Shown here: positions 55,862-64,000 of the stretch, piece by piece
Position numbering within the stretch: the stretch's first letter is position 1
Layout of the letters: each line of letters begins with the position of its first letter
Source of the DNA: Xanthomonas arboricola
Lineage (GTDB): Bacteria > Pseudomonadota > Gammaproteobacteria > Xanthomonadales > Xanthomonadaceae
Reading direction: 5' to 3'
DNA: 64,000 nucleotides
Assembly (NCBI RefSeq): GCF_002940665.1
Contig: NZ_MIGY01000002.1
Location: 744,001-808,000 of the forward strand
The notes under the pieces: generated by a model
Told to the model about the DNA's origin: nothing
Database searches by the model: none
What the model saw: only the letters and a program-made list of their open reading frames with translations
Made by a program: the position numbers and the translations under genes

Positions 55862-56386
55862 GTGGCAGCCGCGGAAAAACCCAAGAAGACCGAAGACAAA
55901 GACGACAAGGGCGACAAGAAGAAGGGCGGCAAGAAACTTCTGCTGATCGCCGTCGGGGTCGTGGTGCTGGCCGCTGCCGGCGGCGGCGCCTGGTTCTTCT
56001 TCGGCCACAAGGGCGAGGAGAAAGACGGCAAGCACGCCGCGCCCAAGGTGGCCGAAGTGCCCAAGCCGGCGCAGTACTTTCCGATGGATCCGGCGATCGT
56101 GGTCAACCTGGCCGACCCCGGCGACGGCCCGCAGTACCTGCAGGTCGAAGTGCAGCTGGTCACCCGCGACCCGGAAGACCTCAAGCTGATCACCGAAAAC
56201 GCCCCGGCCATCCGCGCGCATCTGCTGATGCTGCTGTCGCAGGTCAAGGCCACCGATGTGGCCGACCTGGTCGGCAAGCAGAAGCTGCAGAAGGCCGCCC
56301 TGGCCGAAGCGCAGAAGGTCATGACCGGCGAAACCGGCAAGAAGTGCGTCGAAGAACTGCTGTTCACCAGTTTCGTTACCCAGTAA
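55862..56386 (+). CDS. fliL: Flagellar basal body-associated protein FliL
   Basis: A 174-residue inner-membrane protein with a Lys/Asp-rich cytoplasmic N-terminus, one transmembrane helix (about 29-48) and a periplasmic FliL domain (YFPMDPAIVVNLADPGDGPQ and following). It helps stator function. The start is GTG 55862, placed directly after the promoter and a TGGAG site. The first gene of fliLMNOP. Confidence 0.95.
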   Translation: MAAAEKPKKTEDKDDKGDKKKGGKKLLLIAVGVVVLAAAGGGAWFFFGHKGEEKDGKHAAPKVAEVPKPAQYFPMDPAIVVNLADPGDGPQYLQVEVQLVTRDPEDLKLITENAPAIRAHLLMLLSQVKATDVADLVGKQKLQKAALAEAQKVMTGETGKKCVEELLFTSFVTQ

Positions 56387-56396
56387 GGCCTGCCCC

Positions 56397-57410
56397 ATGA
56401 GCGTCAGCGATCTGCTTTCCCAGGACGAAATCGATGCCCTGCTGCATGGCGTGGATTCGGGTGCGGTCAACACCGAGCCGGAGCCGCTGCCCGGTGAGGC
56501 ACGCCAGTACGATCTGTCCAGCCAGGACCGCATCATCCGTGGCCGCATGCCGACCCTGGAGATGGTCAACGAGCGCTTCGCGCGGCTGTGGCGCATCGGC
56601 CTGTTCAACCTGATCCGGCGCTCGGCCGACCTGTCGGTGCGCGGCATCGACCTGGTCAAGTTCAACGAATACATGCACTCGCTGTATGTGCCGACCAACC
56701 TCAACCTGATCCGCTTCAAGCCGCTGCGCGGCACCGGCCTGATCGTGTTCGAACCCACGCTGGTATTCACCGTGGTGGACAACTTCTTCGGTGGCGACGG
56801 CCGCTACCACACCCGTATCGAAGGTCGCGAGTTCACCGCCACCGAGATGCGCGTGGTGCAGCTGATGCTCAAGCAGACCTTCGCCGATCTGAAGGAAGCC
56901 TGGGCGCCGGTGATGGAAGTGGACTTCGAGTACATCAATTCGGAGATCAACCCGCACTTCGCCAACATCGTCACCCCGCGCGAGTACGTGGTGGTGTGCC
57001 GTTTCCATGTCGAACTGGAAGGCGGCGGCGGCGAAATCCACATCACCCTGCCGTATTCGATGCTGGAGCCGATCCGCGAACTGCTCGATGCCGGCATCCA
57101 GAGCGACCGCAACGACCGCGACGACTCCTGGAACGTGATGCTGCGCGAGCAGCTGGACACCGCCGAGGTGACCCTGTCCAGCGTGCTGGCCAGCAAGCGC
57201 ATGAGCCTGCGTCAGCTCACCGGCCTGAAGATCGGCGACATCCTGCCGATCGACCTCCCCGCACAGGTGCCGCTGTGCGTGGAGGAGATCCCATTGTTCA
57301 CCGGCGAATTCGGCGTCTCCAATGGCAACAACGCCGTCAAGATCACCGCCGTACGCCCGCCCGGCGTGCAAGCCCCACGCGCCGTTCCCTCCCAGGACTC
57401 CAGCAAATGA
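56397..57410 (+). CDS. fliM: Flagellar motor switch protein FliM
   Basis: A 337-residue C-ring protein (334 in E. coli). The N-terminal CheY-binding peptide DLLSQDEIDALLHG (residues 5-18) is intact. The CheC-like middle domain includes FFGGDGRYHTRIEGREFTATE, and the C-terminal SpoA domain is GDILPIDLPAQVPLCVEEIPLF. It overlaps fliN by four bases. Confidence 0.97.
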   Translation: MSVSDLLSQDEIDALLHGVDSGAVNTEPEPLPGEARQYDLSSQDRIIRGRMPTLEMVNERFARLWRIGLFNLIRRSADLSVRGIDLVKFNEYMHSLYVPTNLNLIRFKPLRGTGLIVFEPTLVFTVVDNFFGGDGRYHTRIEGREFTATEMRVVQLMLKQTFADLKEAWAPVMEVDFEYINSEINPHFANIVTPREYVVVCRFHVELEGGGGEIHITLPYSMLEPIRELLDAGIQSDRNDRDDSWNVMLREQLDTAEVTLSSVLASKRMSLRQLTGLKIGDILPIDLPAQVPLCVEEIPLFTGEFGVSNGNNAVKITAVRPPGVQAPRAVPSQDSSK

Positions 57411-57745
57411 TCAACTCCGACATCCTCGACGCCGCGCCTGCCACCTTCGACAGCCTGCAGGCCGAGCACGACCAGAATGCCACCGACCTCAACCTGGACG
57501 TCATCCTGGACGTGCCGGTGACGCTGTCGCTGGAGGTGGGCCGCGCGCGCATTCCGATCCGCAACCTGCTGCAGCTCAACCAGGGCTCGGTGGTGGAACT
57601 GGAGCGCGGCGCAGGCGAACCGCTGGACGTCTACGTCAACGGCACCTTGATCGCGCATGGCGAGGTGGTGGTCATCAACGACCGCTTCGGTATCCGCCTG
57701 ACCGACGTGGTCAGCCCCAGCGAACGGATCCGGAGGCTGCGGTGA
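57407..57745 (+). CDS. fliN: Flagellar motor switch protein FliN
   Basis: A 112-residue SpoA-domain protein. The conserved segment LDVILDVPVTLSLEVGRARI is followed by ELERGAGEPLDVYVNGTLIA and GEVVVINDRFGIRLTDVVSP. It forms the bottom of the C-ring and docks FliH. Overlaps at both ends (ATGA with fliM, GTGA with fliO) indicate strict co-translation. Confidence 0.97.
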   Translation: MINSDILDAAPATFDSLQAEHDQNATDLNLDVILDVPVTLSLEVGRARIPIRNLLQLNQGSVVELERGAGEPLDVYVNGTLIAHGEVVVINDRFGIRLTDVVSPSERIRRLR

Positions 57746-58149
57746 TCGGCCTGCTGGCCGCTGCCGCGCCGGTCGCGGCCAAGGCCACCCAGGTCGGCGC
57801 GCAGGCGCCGTCCTCGCCCAGCCTGTTTGGCGCGGTCTTTGCATTGCTGCTGGTGCTCGCGCTGATCGTCGGCCTGGGCTGGTTGCTCAAGCGCATGCCC
57901 GGCAGCGGCTTCCGCACTACCGAGGGCCTGCGGGTGGTGACCAGCCTGGCGGTGGGTGCCAAGGAACGGGTGGTGGTGGTGGAGGTCAACGGCCAGCAGT
58001 TGCTGCTGGGCGTCACCGCCGGCGGCATCACCACCTTGCACACGCTGTCCGAACCGCTGCCGTCCGCGCCCGCACCCACCCTTCCCAACTTCAAGCAACT
58101 TCCCAATTTCGCCCAGCTGCTGGCACAGAAGCTGCGCAAGGACCCGTGA
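57742..58149 (+). CDS. fliO: Flagellar export apparatus assembly protein FliO
   Basis: A 135-residue membrane protein with one clear transmembrane helix (about 30-50, VFALLLVLALIVGLGWLL) and a cytoplasmic FliO domain (RVVTSLAVGAKERVVVVEVNGQQLLLGVT). It assists FliP complex assembly. The start is GTG 57742, which overlaps the fliN stop. Confidence 0.93.
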   Translation: MIGLLAAAAPVAAKATQVGAQAPSSPSLFGAVFALLLVLALIVGLGWLLKRMPGSGFRTTEGLRVVTSLAVGAKERVVVVEVNGQQLLLGVTAGGITTLHTLSEPLPSAPAPTLPNFKQLPNFAQLLAQKLRKDP

Positions 58150-58150
58150 C

Positions 58151-58996
58151 ATGTTGAGTCGTTGGAATCGCTGGGGGCGCAGCCTCCGCCTGGTGCTGAT
58201 CCTGCTGGTGATGAGCTGCCCGCTGCTGGCCGCTGCCACGCCTGCCGCACTGCCGGCCATGGCCCAGGCCGCCGCACCCGCCGCAGCACCGGCGGCCGCT
58301 CCGGCCGGTGCCAATCAGCTGCCGTCCTTGCCCAATGTCAGTGTCGGCCGCATCGGCGACCAGCCGGTGAGCCTGCCGCTGCAGACCTTGCTGCTGATGA
58401 CGGCGATCACCCTGCTGCCGTCGATGCTGCTGGTGCTGACCGCCTTCACCCGCATCACCATCGTACTGGGCCTGCTGCGCCAGGCGCTGGGCACCGGCCA
58501 GACCCCGTCCAATCAGGTGCTGCTGGGGCTGTCGATGTTCCTGACTGCGCTGGTGATGATGCCGGTGTGGCAGAAGATGTGGGGCGCCGGGCTGTCGCCG
58601 TACCTCAACAACCAGATCGATTTCCAGACCGCCTGGACGCTGACCACCCAACCGCTGCGCGCCTTCATGCTGGCGCAGATCCGCGAGACCGACCTGATGA
58701 CTTTCGCCGGCATGGCCGGCGACGGCAAGTACGCCGGCCCGGACGCGGTGCCGTTGCCGGTGCTGGTGGCCTCGTTCGTGACCAGCGAGCTGAAGACCGC
58801 ATTCGAGATCGGCTTTCTGATCTTCATCCCGTTCGTGATCATCGATCTGGTGGTCGCCAGCGTGCTGATGTCGATGGGCATGATGATGCTGTCGCCGATG
58901 TTGATCTCGGCGCCCTTCAAGATCCTGCTGTTCATCCTGGTAGATGGCTGGGTGCTGGTGGTGGGCACATTGGCCGCGAGCTTCAACGCGTCCTAG
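58151..58996 (+). CDS. fliP: Flagellar export gate protein FliP
   Basis: A 281-residue gate subunit. A cleavable signal peptide (about 1-30) is followed by an Ala/Pro-rich stretch and then the four-helix FliP core (LLMTAITLLPSMLLVLTAFTRITIVLGLLRQALGT; FVTSELKTAFEIGFLIFIPFVIIDLVV; MMMLSP). The extra length over E. coli (245) is the Ala/Pro-rich region. It starts one base after the fliO stop. Confidence 0.96.
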   Translation: MLSRWNRWGRSLRLVLILLVMSCPLLAAATPAALPAMAQAAAPAAAPAAAPAGANQLPSLPNVSVGRIGDQPVSLPLQTLLLMTAITLLPSMLLVLTAFTRITIVLGLLRQALGTGQTPSNQVLLGLSMFLTALVMMPVWQKMWGAGLSPYLNNQIDFQTAWTLTTQPLRAFMLAQIRETDLMTFAGMAGDGKYAGPDAVPLPVLVASFVTSELKTAFEIGFLIFIPFVIIDLVVASVLMSMGMMMLSPMLISAPFKILLFILVDGWVLVVGTLAASFNAS

Positions 58997-59117
58997 CCGC
59001 AAGGTTTGCGTGCGCGCCGCCTGCCGTCGTGTCCACACGCCCTTCCGCTTCGGTCCGGGTGCAGAGGCTTCGCCTCGTACCCTCACACCAACCCCTCTCC
59101 CGCTGGAGAGGGGCCAG

Positions 59118-59151
59118 TCCCGATTCCCGATTCCCGATTCCCCAATCCCAT
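59118..59151. repeat. GGGATT-type short repeat, half copy
   Basis: CCCGATTCCCGATTCCCGAT followed by TCCCCAATCCCA is the right-arm sequence of the paired repeats seen elsewhere. No left arm is visible. It ends five bases before the fliQ RpoN promoter. Confidence 0.65.
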
Positions 59152-59155
59152 CCTT

Positions 59156-59171
59156 TGGCACCCCACTTGCA
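59156..59171 (+). promoter_or_regulatory. RpoN (-24/-12) promoter of fliQR
   Basis: TGGCAC (59156-59161), five bases (CCCAC), then TTGCA (59167-59171), a perfect match only 12 bp before the fliQ ATG, so the leader is extremely short. Confidence 0.9.
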
Positions 59172-59182
59172 TCATCGCACCC

Positions 59183-59452
59183 ATGAGCCCTGAAATCGCC
59201 CTGACCGAATTGCGTGGTGGCCTGGTCACCGTCCTGTGGATTGCCGGACCGATGTTGCTGGCGGTGTTGGTCGTCGGTGTCGTGATCGGTGTGGTGCAGG
59301 CCGCCACCCAGTTGAACGAACCGACCATCGCCTTCGTTGCCAAGGCGGTCGCGTTGACGGCGACCTTGTTTGCCACCGGCAGCATGCTGCTGGGGCATCT
59401 GGTCGAGTTCACCATTGCGCTGTTCCAGCGCATTCCGCATCTGATCGGTTAG
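59183..59452 (+). CDS. fliQ: Flagellar export gate protein FliQ
   Basis: An 89-residue protein with two transmembrane helices (same length as E. coli FliQ), with the family's GVVIGVVQAATQLNEPTIAFVAK turn. It forms the export gate with FliP and FliR. It has its own RpoN promoter with a repeat insertion upstream, which separates it from fliP. No strong ribosome binding site fits between promoter and start. Confidence 0.95.
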   Translation: MSPEIALTELRGGLVTVLWIAGPMLLAVLVVGVVIGVVQAATQLNEPTIAFVAKAVALTATLFATGSMLLGHLVEFTIALFQRIPHLIG

Positions 59453-59465
59453 CGGACCCGGCCGG

Positions 59466-60257
59466 ATGGATGCCGCTACCCAGATGGTGATCGACGGCCA
59501 GCGCGCGTTCGCGATGGTCGGGGCGATCATGTGGACCATGCTGCGCACCGGTGCGTTGCTGACCGCGATGCCGTTGATCGGCACCCGCGCGGTACCGGGA
59601 CGGGTGCGGGTGATGCTGGCCGGAACCTTGTCGATGGTGCTGGCGCCGCTGCTGCCGCCGGTGCCGGACTGGGACGGTTTCACCGCACAGGCCGTGCTCA
59701 GCGTCGCCCGCGAGCTGGCGGTAGGCGCCAGCATGGGCTTCATGCTCAAGCTGATCTTCGAAGCCGGCGCGATGGCCGGCGAGCTGGTGTCGCAGTCCAC
59801 CGGCCTGTCGTTTGCGCAGATGTCCGACCCGCTGCGCGGGGTGACGTCCGGGGTGATCGCGCAGTGGTTCTATCTCGGGTTTGGCTTGCTGTTCTTCGCC
59901 GCCAACGGACACCTGGCGGTGATCGCGCTGCTGGTGGACAGCTACAAGGCCTTGCCGATCGGCACCGCGATTCCCGACGCCGCCGCCTTCGCCGAGGTGG
60001 CGCCCACCCTGTTCCTGCAGATCCTGCGCGGCGGGCTGACCCTGGCATTGCCGATGATGGTGGCGATGCTGGCGGTCAACCTGGCCTTCGGTGCGCTGGC
60101 CAAGGCGGCGCCGGCCTTGAACCCGATGCAGCTGGGCCTGCCGTTGACGGTGTTGCTGGGGCTGTTTCTGCTGTCCAGCTTCGCCAGCGAATTCGCACCG
60201 CCCGTGCAGCGCATGTTCGATACCGCCTTCGACGCCGCCCGAGAATTGACTGCCTAG
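59466..60257 (+). CDS. fliR: Flagellar export gate protein FliR
   Basis: A 263-residue polytopic membrane protein (261 in E. coli). Conserved segments include MWTMLRTGALLTAMPLIGTRAVPGRVRVMLA, ARELAVGASMGFMLKLIFEAGAMAGELVSQSTGLSFAQM and LRGGLTLALPMMVAMLAVNLAFGALAKAAPALNPMQLG. It completes the FliPQR gate. flhB is not present directly downstream. Confidence 0.96.
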   Translation: MDAATQMVIDGQRAFAMVGAIMWTMLRTGALLTAMPLIGTRAVPGRVRVMLAGTLSMVLAPLLPPVPDWDGFTAQAVLSVARELAVGASMGFMLKLIFEAGAMAGELVSQSTGLSFAQMSDPLRGVTSGVIAQWFYLGFGLLFFAANGHLAVIALLVDSYKALPIGTAIPDAAAFAEVAPTLFLQILRGGLTLALPMMVAMLAVNLAFGALAKAAPALNPMQLGLPLTVLLGLFLLSSFASEFAPPVQRMFDTAFDAARELTA

Positions 60258-60284
60258 CGGACCCATCCATCACCGTGAATTGCC

Positions 60285-60311
60285 TCAAGTTTTTCCCCCG
60301 CCGGCCGTCAA
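60285..60311 (+). promoter_or_regulatory. FliA promoter of the propeller-GGDEF gene
   Basis: TCAAGTTT (60285-60292), an 11-bp spacer and GCCGTCAA (60304-60311). It lies 66 bp before the ATG at 60378. Confidence 0.65.
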
Positions 60312-60377
60312 TGCCACAGGACGATTGATACCGCAAATCGCCATCACTCATCCCCATGCCAACGCCCGCGGGAATCG

Positions 60378-63329
60378 ATGCCCAACGTGTCTGCGCTGTT
60401 CGCTGCGATTGCGTCACGAGGCGGTCACGCGTGGGCCTTGGCCTGTCTTTGGATTGCCGGGCTGGTCGTGAGCGGCCACGTACAGGCACAGACCTACAGC
60501 GTCCGTGACTATGCCCAGGCCGAGGGCCTGCAGGGCATGACCGTCAACAGCCTGCTGGAAGATCGCCAGGGCGTGGTCTGGGTGGGCACCGAGCTGGCCC
60601 TGCACCGCTTCGAGCGCGAGACTTTCACCCCGGTTGGCCAGGAAAGCGGCCTGGATGCGCGCTACATCCGCGCACTGGCGCTGGATGCGGCAGGACGGCT
60701 ATGGGTGGCCAGCGCCAATGGCGTGTTCGTCCGCAACGGCGGCGCGTTCGTGCAACTCCTGCATGACGGCAAACCGATCCGCGCCGACAGCGGCAATGTG
60801 CTGGCCGCCTACGCCGACGGCATGGTGTTGGTCAGCGAGAACGCCTTGCTGCGCCTGTCCCCGGACCGCGCGGGCGGCTGGTCGGTGCACCCGTTGCCGT
60901 TGCGGCTGGCCGATGGCACCCGCCTGCCGGCCGGCAAGGCGTTACTGGCCGATGGCACAGCGCTGTGGGCCAGCTGCGGACAGCAGGTCTGCCGGATCGA
61001 CGAGAGCGGACGCGCCGAGCTGTTGGGCGACGCCGACGGTGTGCCGGCGCGGCAGTGGCGGGCGATCTTTCGCGATCACCAGGACACCCTGTGGCTGCGG
61101 GGCGATGGCCTGGTGCTGTCGCGCGCGCCTGGCGAACGTGTGTTCCGCCGCCATGCGGCGCCGGCAGGCACCAGCTTCGACACGCTCTCGGCGGCCACCA
61201 CGCTGTCCGAAGATGCGCAGGGCCGCCTGCTGACACGTTCCGATCGTGGCCTGGTGCGCTGGGAGGGCGATCACTGGCGCTACTTCGGCCACGACCAGGG
61301 GCTGCCGATCAGCCCGATGGTCGGCCCGCTGATGATGCAGAGCACCGGTCAGCTGTGGATCGGCACCCGTGGCCTGGGAGTACAGCGCTGGCTGGGCTAC
61401 GGCAACATCGAGCACTGGGACGAGAGCCAGGGGTTGGCGGAAGCGCCGACCTGGATGATCCAGCGCCTGCCCAGCGGGGAACTGCTGGTCGGCAGCGATG
61501 CCGGCTCCAACGTGCTGGATCCGCGCAGCGGACGCATGCAGCCATGGACGCTGGACGACGGGCAGCCGCTGCTGCAGTCGATCTCCATGGCGCTCTCGCC
61601 CGCAGATGGCGCGGCCTGGCTGGCGCGCTCGTCCGGCGCACTGGCGCGCCGCGATCCGCGCAGCGGCAAGACCGTCGATGTGTTGCAGCTGGGCCTGCCG
61701 ATCAACAAGCTGCTGTTCGACGCGGCCGGCACCTTGTGGATCGCCACCCCGCGCGGCCTGTACCGCATGCCGCCCGATGCGCCGTATCAGGCCACCCGCG
61801 ACCCGGGCGTGCCGGCAGCGTTCGTGGGCGAAGTCGATCGCGATTCCCTGGGCCGGCTCTGGGCCACCACCCGCGAGGGGCTGTACAACCGCCGGACAGA
61901 CGGGGCCTGGCAACGCGTGCAGGTCCGGGGCGCGCTGCCCAGCCAGGACTTCTTCCTGATCGATTTTGCTCCAGATGGCGAGTTCTGGGTCTCGCTGCGC
62001 GATACCGGGCTATGGCATGGCCGCCTGCAAGCAGATGGCGTGCTGGCGCTGCGCGCGGTGGACGATCCGCTGGTGGCGCGGGTGATGCCCTTCATCCTGC
62101 ACCACGACCGCAGGGGACGGCTGTGGCTTGGCAGCAGCCAGGGGCTTGACTTGCTGAAAAACGGGCATTGGTCGCGGGCCACGCGCACTGAGGGCCTGTT
62201 GTGGGACGACATGTCGGCCAACGCGTTCTTCGAGGATGCGGATGGCAGCATCTGGCTAGGCAGCAGCCGCGGTGCCAGCCATCTGATCGATCCGCTGCGC
62301 ATGTTTGCCGCACCGCCATTGCGCGTGGACATCCTGCGCGTGCGGCGTGGCAACCAAGCGATCACGCCGGGGGCGCAGGTCGATTGGTCGCAGGTACCGC
62401 TGGATGTGGACATCAGCGCACCCGGCGCCGAAGGCGGCCCGGACCGCATCAGCTTCCGCTACCGGGTGGAGGGCCACCAGGCGCGCTGGACCCAGACCTC
62501 GCTCAGTCACCTCACCTATCCCCTGCTGCCCCCCGGCACCTACACGCTGGAAGTACAGGCGCTGGATGCCTACCAGCGCAGCGCCAGCCCGGTTGCGCGG
62601 CTGCGTTTCGTACTGCGCCCACCGTGGTGGCGCGGCACGCCGGCAGTAGCCGGCTACGTGCTGCTGGGCATTGCGGCGGTGATCGCGCTGCTGCGCTGGC
62701 GTACACGCAAACTGCTGCGGCGCAAACGCGAGCTGGAGCAACTGGTGGCCGAGCGCACTGCCGAGCTGGAACAGGACAAGCGCGAGCTGGAAGCGGCACG
62801 CGCCGAACTCGCGCTCAAGGCCACCCACGACGAACTGACCGGGCTGCTCAATCGCGCCGGCATCCTGCACGCGCTGCGCGGCATGCTGGCGCGTGCCGAT
62901 AGCAGCGCGCGGCCGCTGGCGGTGGTGCTGATCGACCTGGACCACTTCAAGCTGGTCAACGATCAACACGGCCACCTGGCCGGGGACGCGGTACTGGCCG
63001 AGGTCGGCCGGCGCCTGGATGCGCTGGTACGCGGCGACGACCGCATTGGTCGCTACGGCGGCGAGGAATTGCTGGCGCTGCTGCCGGGGCTGAGTGCCGA
63101 GGCCACCCATCGCCTGCAGGCATTGCACCGTGGGATCTGTGGCGACTACCTGATCGATGGCGGCGTGTTGCCGGTGACCTGCTCGGCCGGCGTGGCATGG
63201 TTCCAGGCGGGCGAAACCCTGGAACAGCTGCTGGCGCGCGCCGACGCCGCGCTCTATCGCGCCAAACGCAGTGGACGCAACCGCATCGAGTACGACCATG
63301 TGAGCTATGCCGCCGCGGCCAGCGGCTGA
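60378..63329 (+). CDS. Periplasmic propeller sensor diguanylate cyclase
   Basis: A 983-residue protein. A signal peptide (cleavage near residue 38, VQAQ-TYS) is followed by repeated two-component-regulator propeller units (about 40-640; WVGTE, LWVASANGV, LWIGTRGLGV, IWLGSSRGA) and a Y_Y_Y domain (about 650-740). A transmembrane helix (about 755-775), a coiled coil and a GGDEF domain (about 815-975) complete it. The signature is GGEEL (894-898), with Leu for the final Phe but with the catalytic residues present, so cyclase activity is likely. It resembles hybrid propeller sensors but outputs c-di-GMP directly. A FliA-type promoter puts it in the late flagellar class. The next gene encodes a similar N-terminus. 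Confidence 0.92.
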   Translation: MPNVSALFAAIASRGGHAWALACLWIAGLVVSGHVQAQTYSVRDYAQAEGLQGMTVNSLLEDRQGVVWVGTELALHRFERETFTPVGQESGLDARYIRALALDAAGRLWVASANGVFVRNGGAFVQLLHDGKPIRADSGNVLAAYADGMVLVSENALLRLSPDRAGGWSVHPLPLRLADGTRLPAGKALLADGTALWASCGQQVCRIDESGRAELLGDADGVPARQWRAIFRDHQDTLWLRGDGLVLSRAPGERVFRRHAAPAGTSFDTLSAATTLSEDAQGRLLTRSDRGLVRWEGDHWRYFGHDQGLPISPMVGPLMMQSTGQLWIGTRGLGVQRWLGYGNIEHWDESQGLAEAPTWMIQRLPSGELLVGSDAGSNVLDPRSGRMQPWTLDDGQPLLQSISMALSPADGAAWLARSSGALARRDPRSGKTVDVLQLGLPINKLLFDAAGTLWIATPRGLYRMPPDAPYQATRDPGVPAAFVGEVDRDSLGRLWATTREGLYNRRTDGAWQRVQVRGALPSQDFFLIDFAPDGEFWVSLRDTGLWHGRLQADGVLALRAVDDPLVARVMPFILHHDRRGRLWLGSSQGLDLLKNGHWSRATRTEGLLWDDMSANAFFEDADGSIWLGSSRGASHLIDPLRMFAAPPLRVDILRVRRGNQAITPGAQVDWSQVPLDVDISAPGAEGGPDRISFRYRVEGHQARWTQTSLSHLTYPLLPPGTYTLEVQALDAYQRSASPVARLRFVLRPPWWRGTPAVAGYVLLGIAAVIALLRWRTRKLLRRKRELEQLVAERTAELEQDKRELEAARAELALKATHDELTGLLNRAGILHALRGMLARADSSARPLAVVLIDLDHFKLVNDQHGHLAGDAVLAEVGRRLDALVRGDDRIGRYGGEELLALLPGLSAEATHRLQALHRGICGDYLIDGGVLPVTCSAGVAWFQAGETLEQLLARADAALYRAKRSGRNRIEYDHVSYAAAASG

Positions 63330-63330
63330 A

Positions 63331-63348
63331 CCTGCGTTTCGACGCAGG
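63331..63348 (+). terminator. Stem-loop after the propeller-GGDEF gene
   Basis: The perfect stem CCTGCGT-TTCG-ACGCAGG starts two bases after the stop. A tetraloop is present, but an A-run rather than a T-run follows, so termination is uncertain. Confidence 0.5.
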
Positions 63349-63561
63349 GCCAAAAAACAGCGCCGACAGACGCGTCGCTCAACACCACATGCCTGAGGCC
63401 ACGCAGGTGCTTGTGCGCGAGCAGCACGCAGCCGTTTCGAAATCGGGCATCAAGCAATCTGCGCGATCCGCTTGCAGCGACACTGCGCGGCCCGGAACTA
63501 TCACGCGCCGGACAATGGCCGTGCCTGCTGCGCAAGCGCGCCGCCGGGTCGGCTTAAGCAT
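63349..63561. other. Gap between the two propeller genes
   Basis: About 210 bp with no gene or repeat recognised. The candidate promoter of the next gene follows. Confidence 0.4.
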
Positions 63562-63589
63562 TAAAGAAACACGCGTGAACAGCCGCTAG
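63562..63589 (+). promoter_or_regulatory. Candidate FliA promoter of the second propeller gene
   Basis: TAAAGAAA (63562-63569), a 12-bp spacer and GCCGCTAG (63582-63589). Six of eight -10 bases match; the spacer is one base longer than standard. Confidence 0.5.
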
Positions 63590-63693
63590 TCGGTGTACCG
63601 CGGCCTGGTATGTCGGCCGCCCATGGCAAGCGTGAGATGCCCGCGCGATGGTCGCGGACCACACCTGCCGATGCGTGGGAGAGTGCAACGCCC

Positions 63694-64000
63694 GTGGGGT
63701 TTCAGTACCGCCAATGCAGGTCGTCAGGCCGGCGTGCACCGTTTATTGCAGTGCTGCTGGCCTTGCTGTCGCTGGCCGATCTGGCGGGCGCGCAGAGCGC
63801 GAGCATCCGTCGTTACGCCCACGACCAGGGCTTGCTCGGGCTCGCCGGCACCTGTCTGCTGCAGACCCGCGCCACGCTGCTATGGGTGTGTACCGAAAGC
63901 GGCCTGTATCGCTACAACGGGCGCAGCTTCCAGCAGGTCGTGCTGGATGGCATGCGCAACGAACCGATCACCTCGATGACCGAAGCCGCTGACGGTCGGC
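63694..64000 (+). CDS. Second periplasmic propeller sensor protein (partial, cut by window end)
   Basis: An open frame runs to the right edge. From GTG 63694 (GGGAGAG upstream) it encodes a signal peptide (RRAPFIAVLLALLSLADLAGAQS), then SIRRYAHDQGLLGLAGTCLLQTR and TLLWVCTESGLYRYNGRSFQQ. These match, in order, the mature start of the preceding propeller-GGDEF protein (TYSVRDYAQAEGL; VVWVGTELALHRFERETF). ATG 63637 or 63610 are longer start options. The output domain lies outside the window; by paralogy it may be GGDEF, but that is not seen. Confidence 0.75.
   Translation, partial: MGFQYRQCRSSGRRAPFIAVLLALLSLADLAGAQSASIRRYAHDQGLLGLAGTCLLQTRATLLWVCTESGLYRYNGRSFQQVVLDGMRNEPITSMTEAADGR

Overview
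This window comes from a Xanthomonas chromosome (gammaproteobacterium, plant-associated). The evidence is the uniformly GC-rich coding, the flgBCDEFGHIJKL-fliC-fliD-fliS order followed by rpoN2-vemR-fleQ, a ten-gene sugar-modification island between fleQ and fliE, a RavR-type GGDEF-EAL-receiver regulator beside two histidine kinases, and intergenic repeats of the 'GGGATTCGGGATTGGGGATT' kind. The species cannot be fixed from the sequence alone. X. campestris or a close relative fits best.

Layout. 1-2265: the end of an unidentified gene, then a tightly overlapping NUDIX-mnmA-hflD operon. 2358-3987: a short-topology methyl-accepting chemotaxis protein behind a near-consensus FliA (sigma-28) promoter, and a small hypothetical gene. 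4689-12832: a c-di-GMP and two-component block made of a PAS-GGDEF-EAL protein, a PAS histidine kinase, a RavR-like GGDEF-EAL-REC regulator and a second, convergent histidine kinase. 12987-14357 (minus strand): flgA, flgM and flgN. 14722-27519: cheV, then flgBCDEF, flgGHIJ and flgKL. 27836-32762: fliC, fliD, fliS, a FliT-like gene, a PilZ-like gene and a LuxR-type response regulator. 32984-36253: rpoN2, vemR and fleQ, the flagellar master regulators. 36374-47843: the ten-gene flagellin-glycosylation-type island. 48862-60257: fliEFGHIJK, fliLMNOP and fliQR, encoding the basal body, switch and export apparatus. 60378-end: two tandem periplasmic-propeller genes, the first a GGDEF protein and the second cut by the window end.

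Regulatory logic readable from the DNA. Sites of the RpoN form (GG, N10, GC core) precede flgA, flgB, flgG, fliD, the glycosylation island (two sites offset by 15 bp), fliE, fliL and fliQ. FliA-like sites precede the chemoreceptor, flgM, fliC (two tandem sites), fliS, the PAS-GGDEF-EAL gene, both propeller genes and possibly cheV. The window therefore shows a two-tier hierarchy: RpoN2/FleQ drives hook-basal body and glycosylation genes, while FliA drives filament, chemotaxis and c-di-GMP genes. The anti-sigma factor FlgM, the FleQ/VemR pair and several c-di-GMP proteins are encoded in the same window.

The intergenic regions carry two repeat families. One is a two-module element of about 450 bp whose modules are each a long inverted repeat capped by a GCGGCAT..ATGCCGC hairpin (copies near 4213, 19963, 47988 and a decayed one near 48582). 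The other is a paired short element with GGGATT-type arms (near 11454, 14416 and 18799, with a half copy near 59118). No tRNA, rRNA, CRISPR array, transposase or prophage gene was seen.
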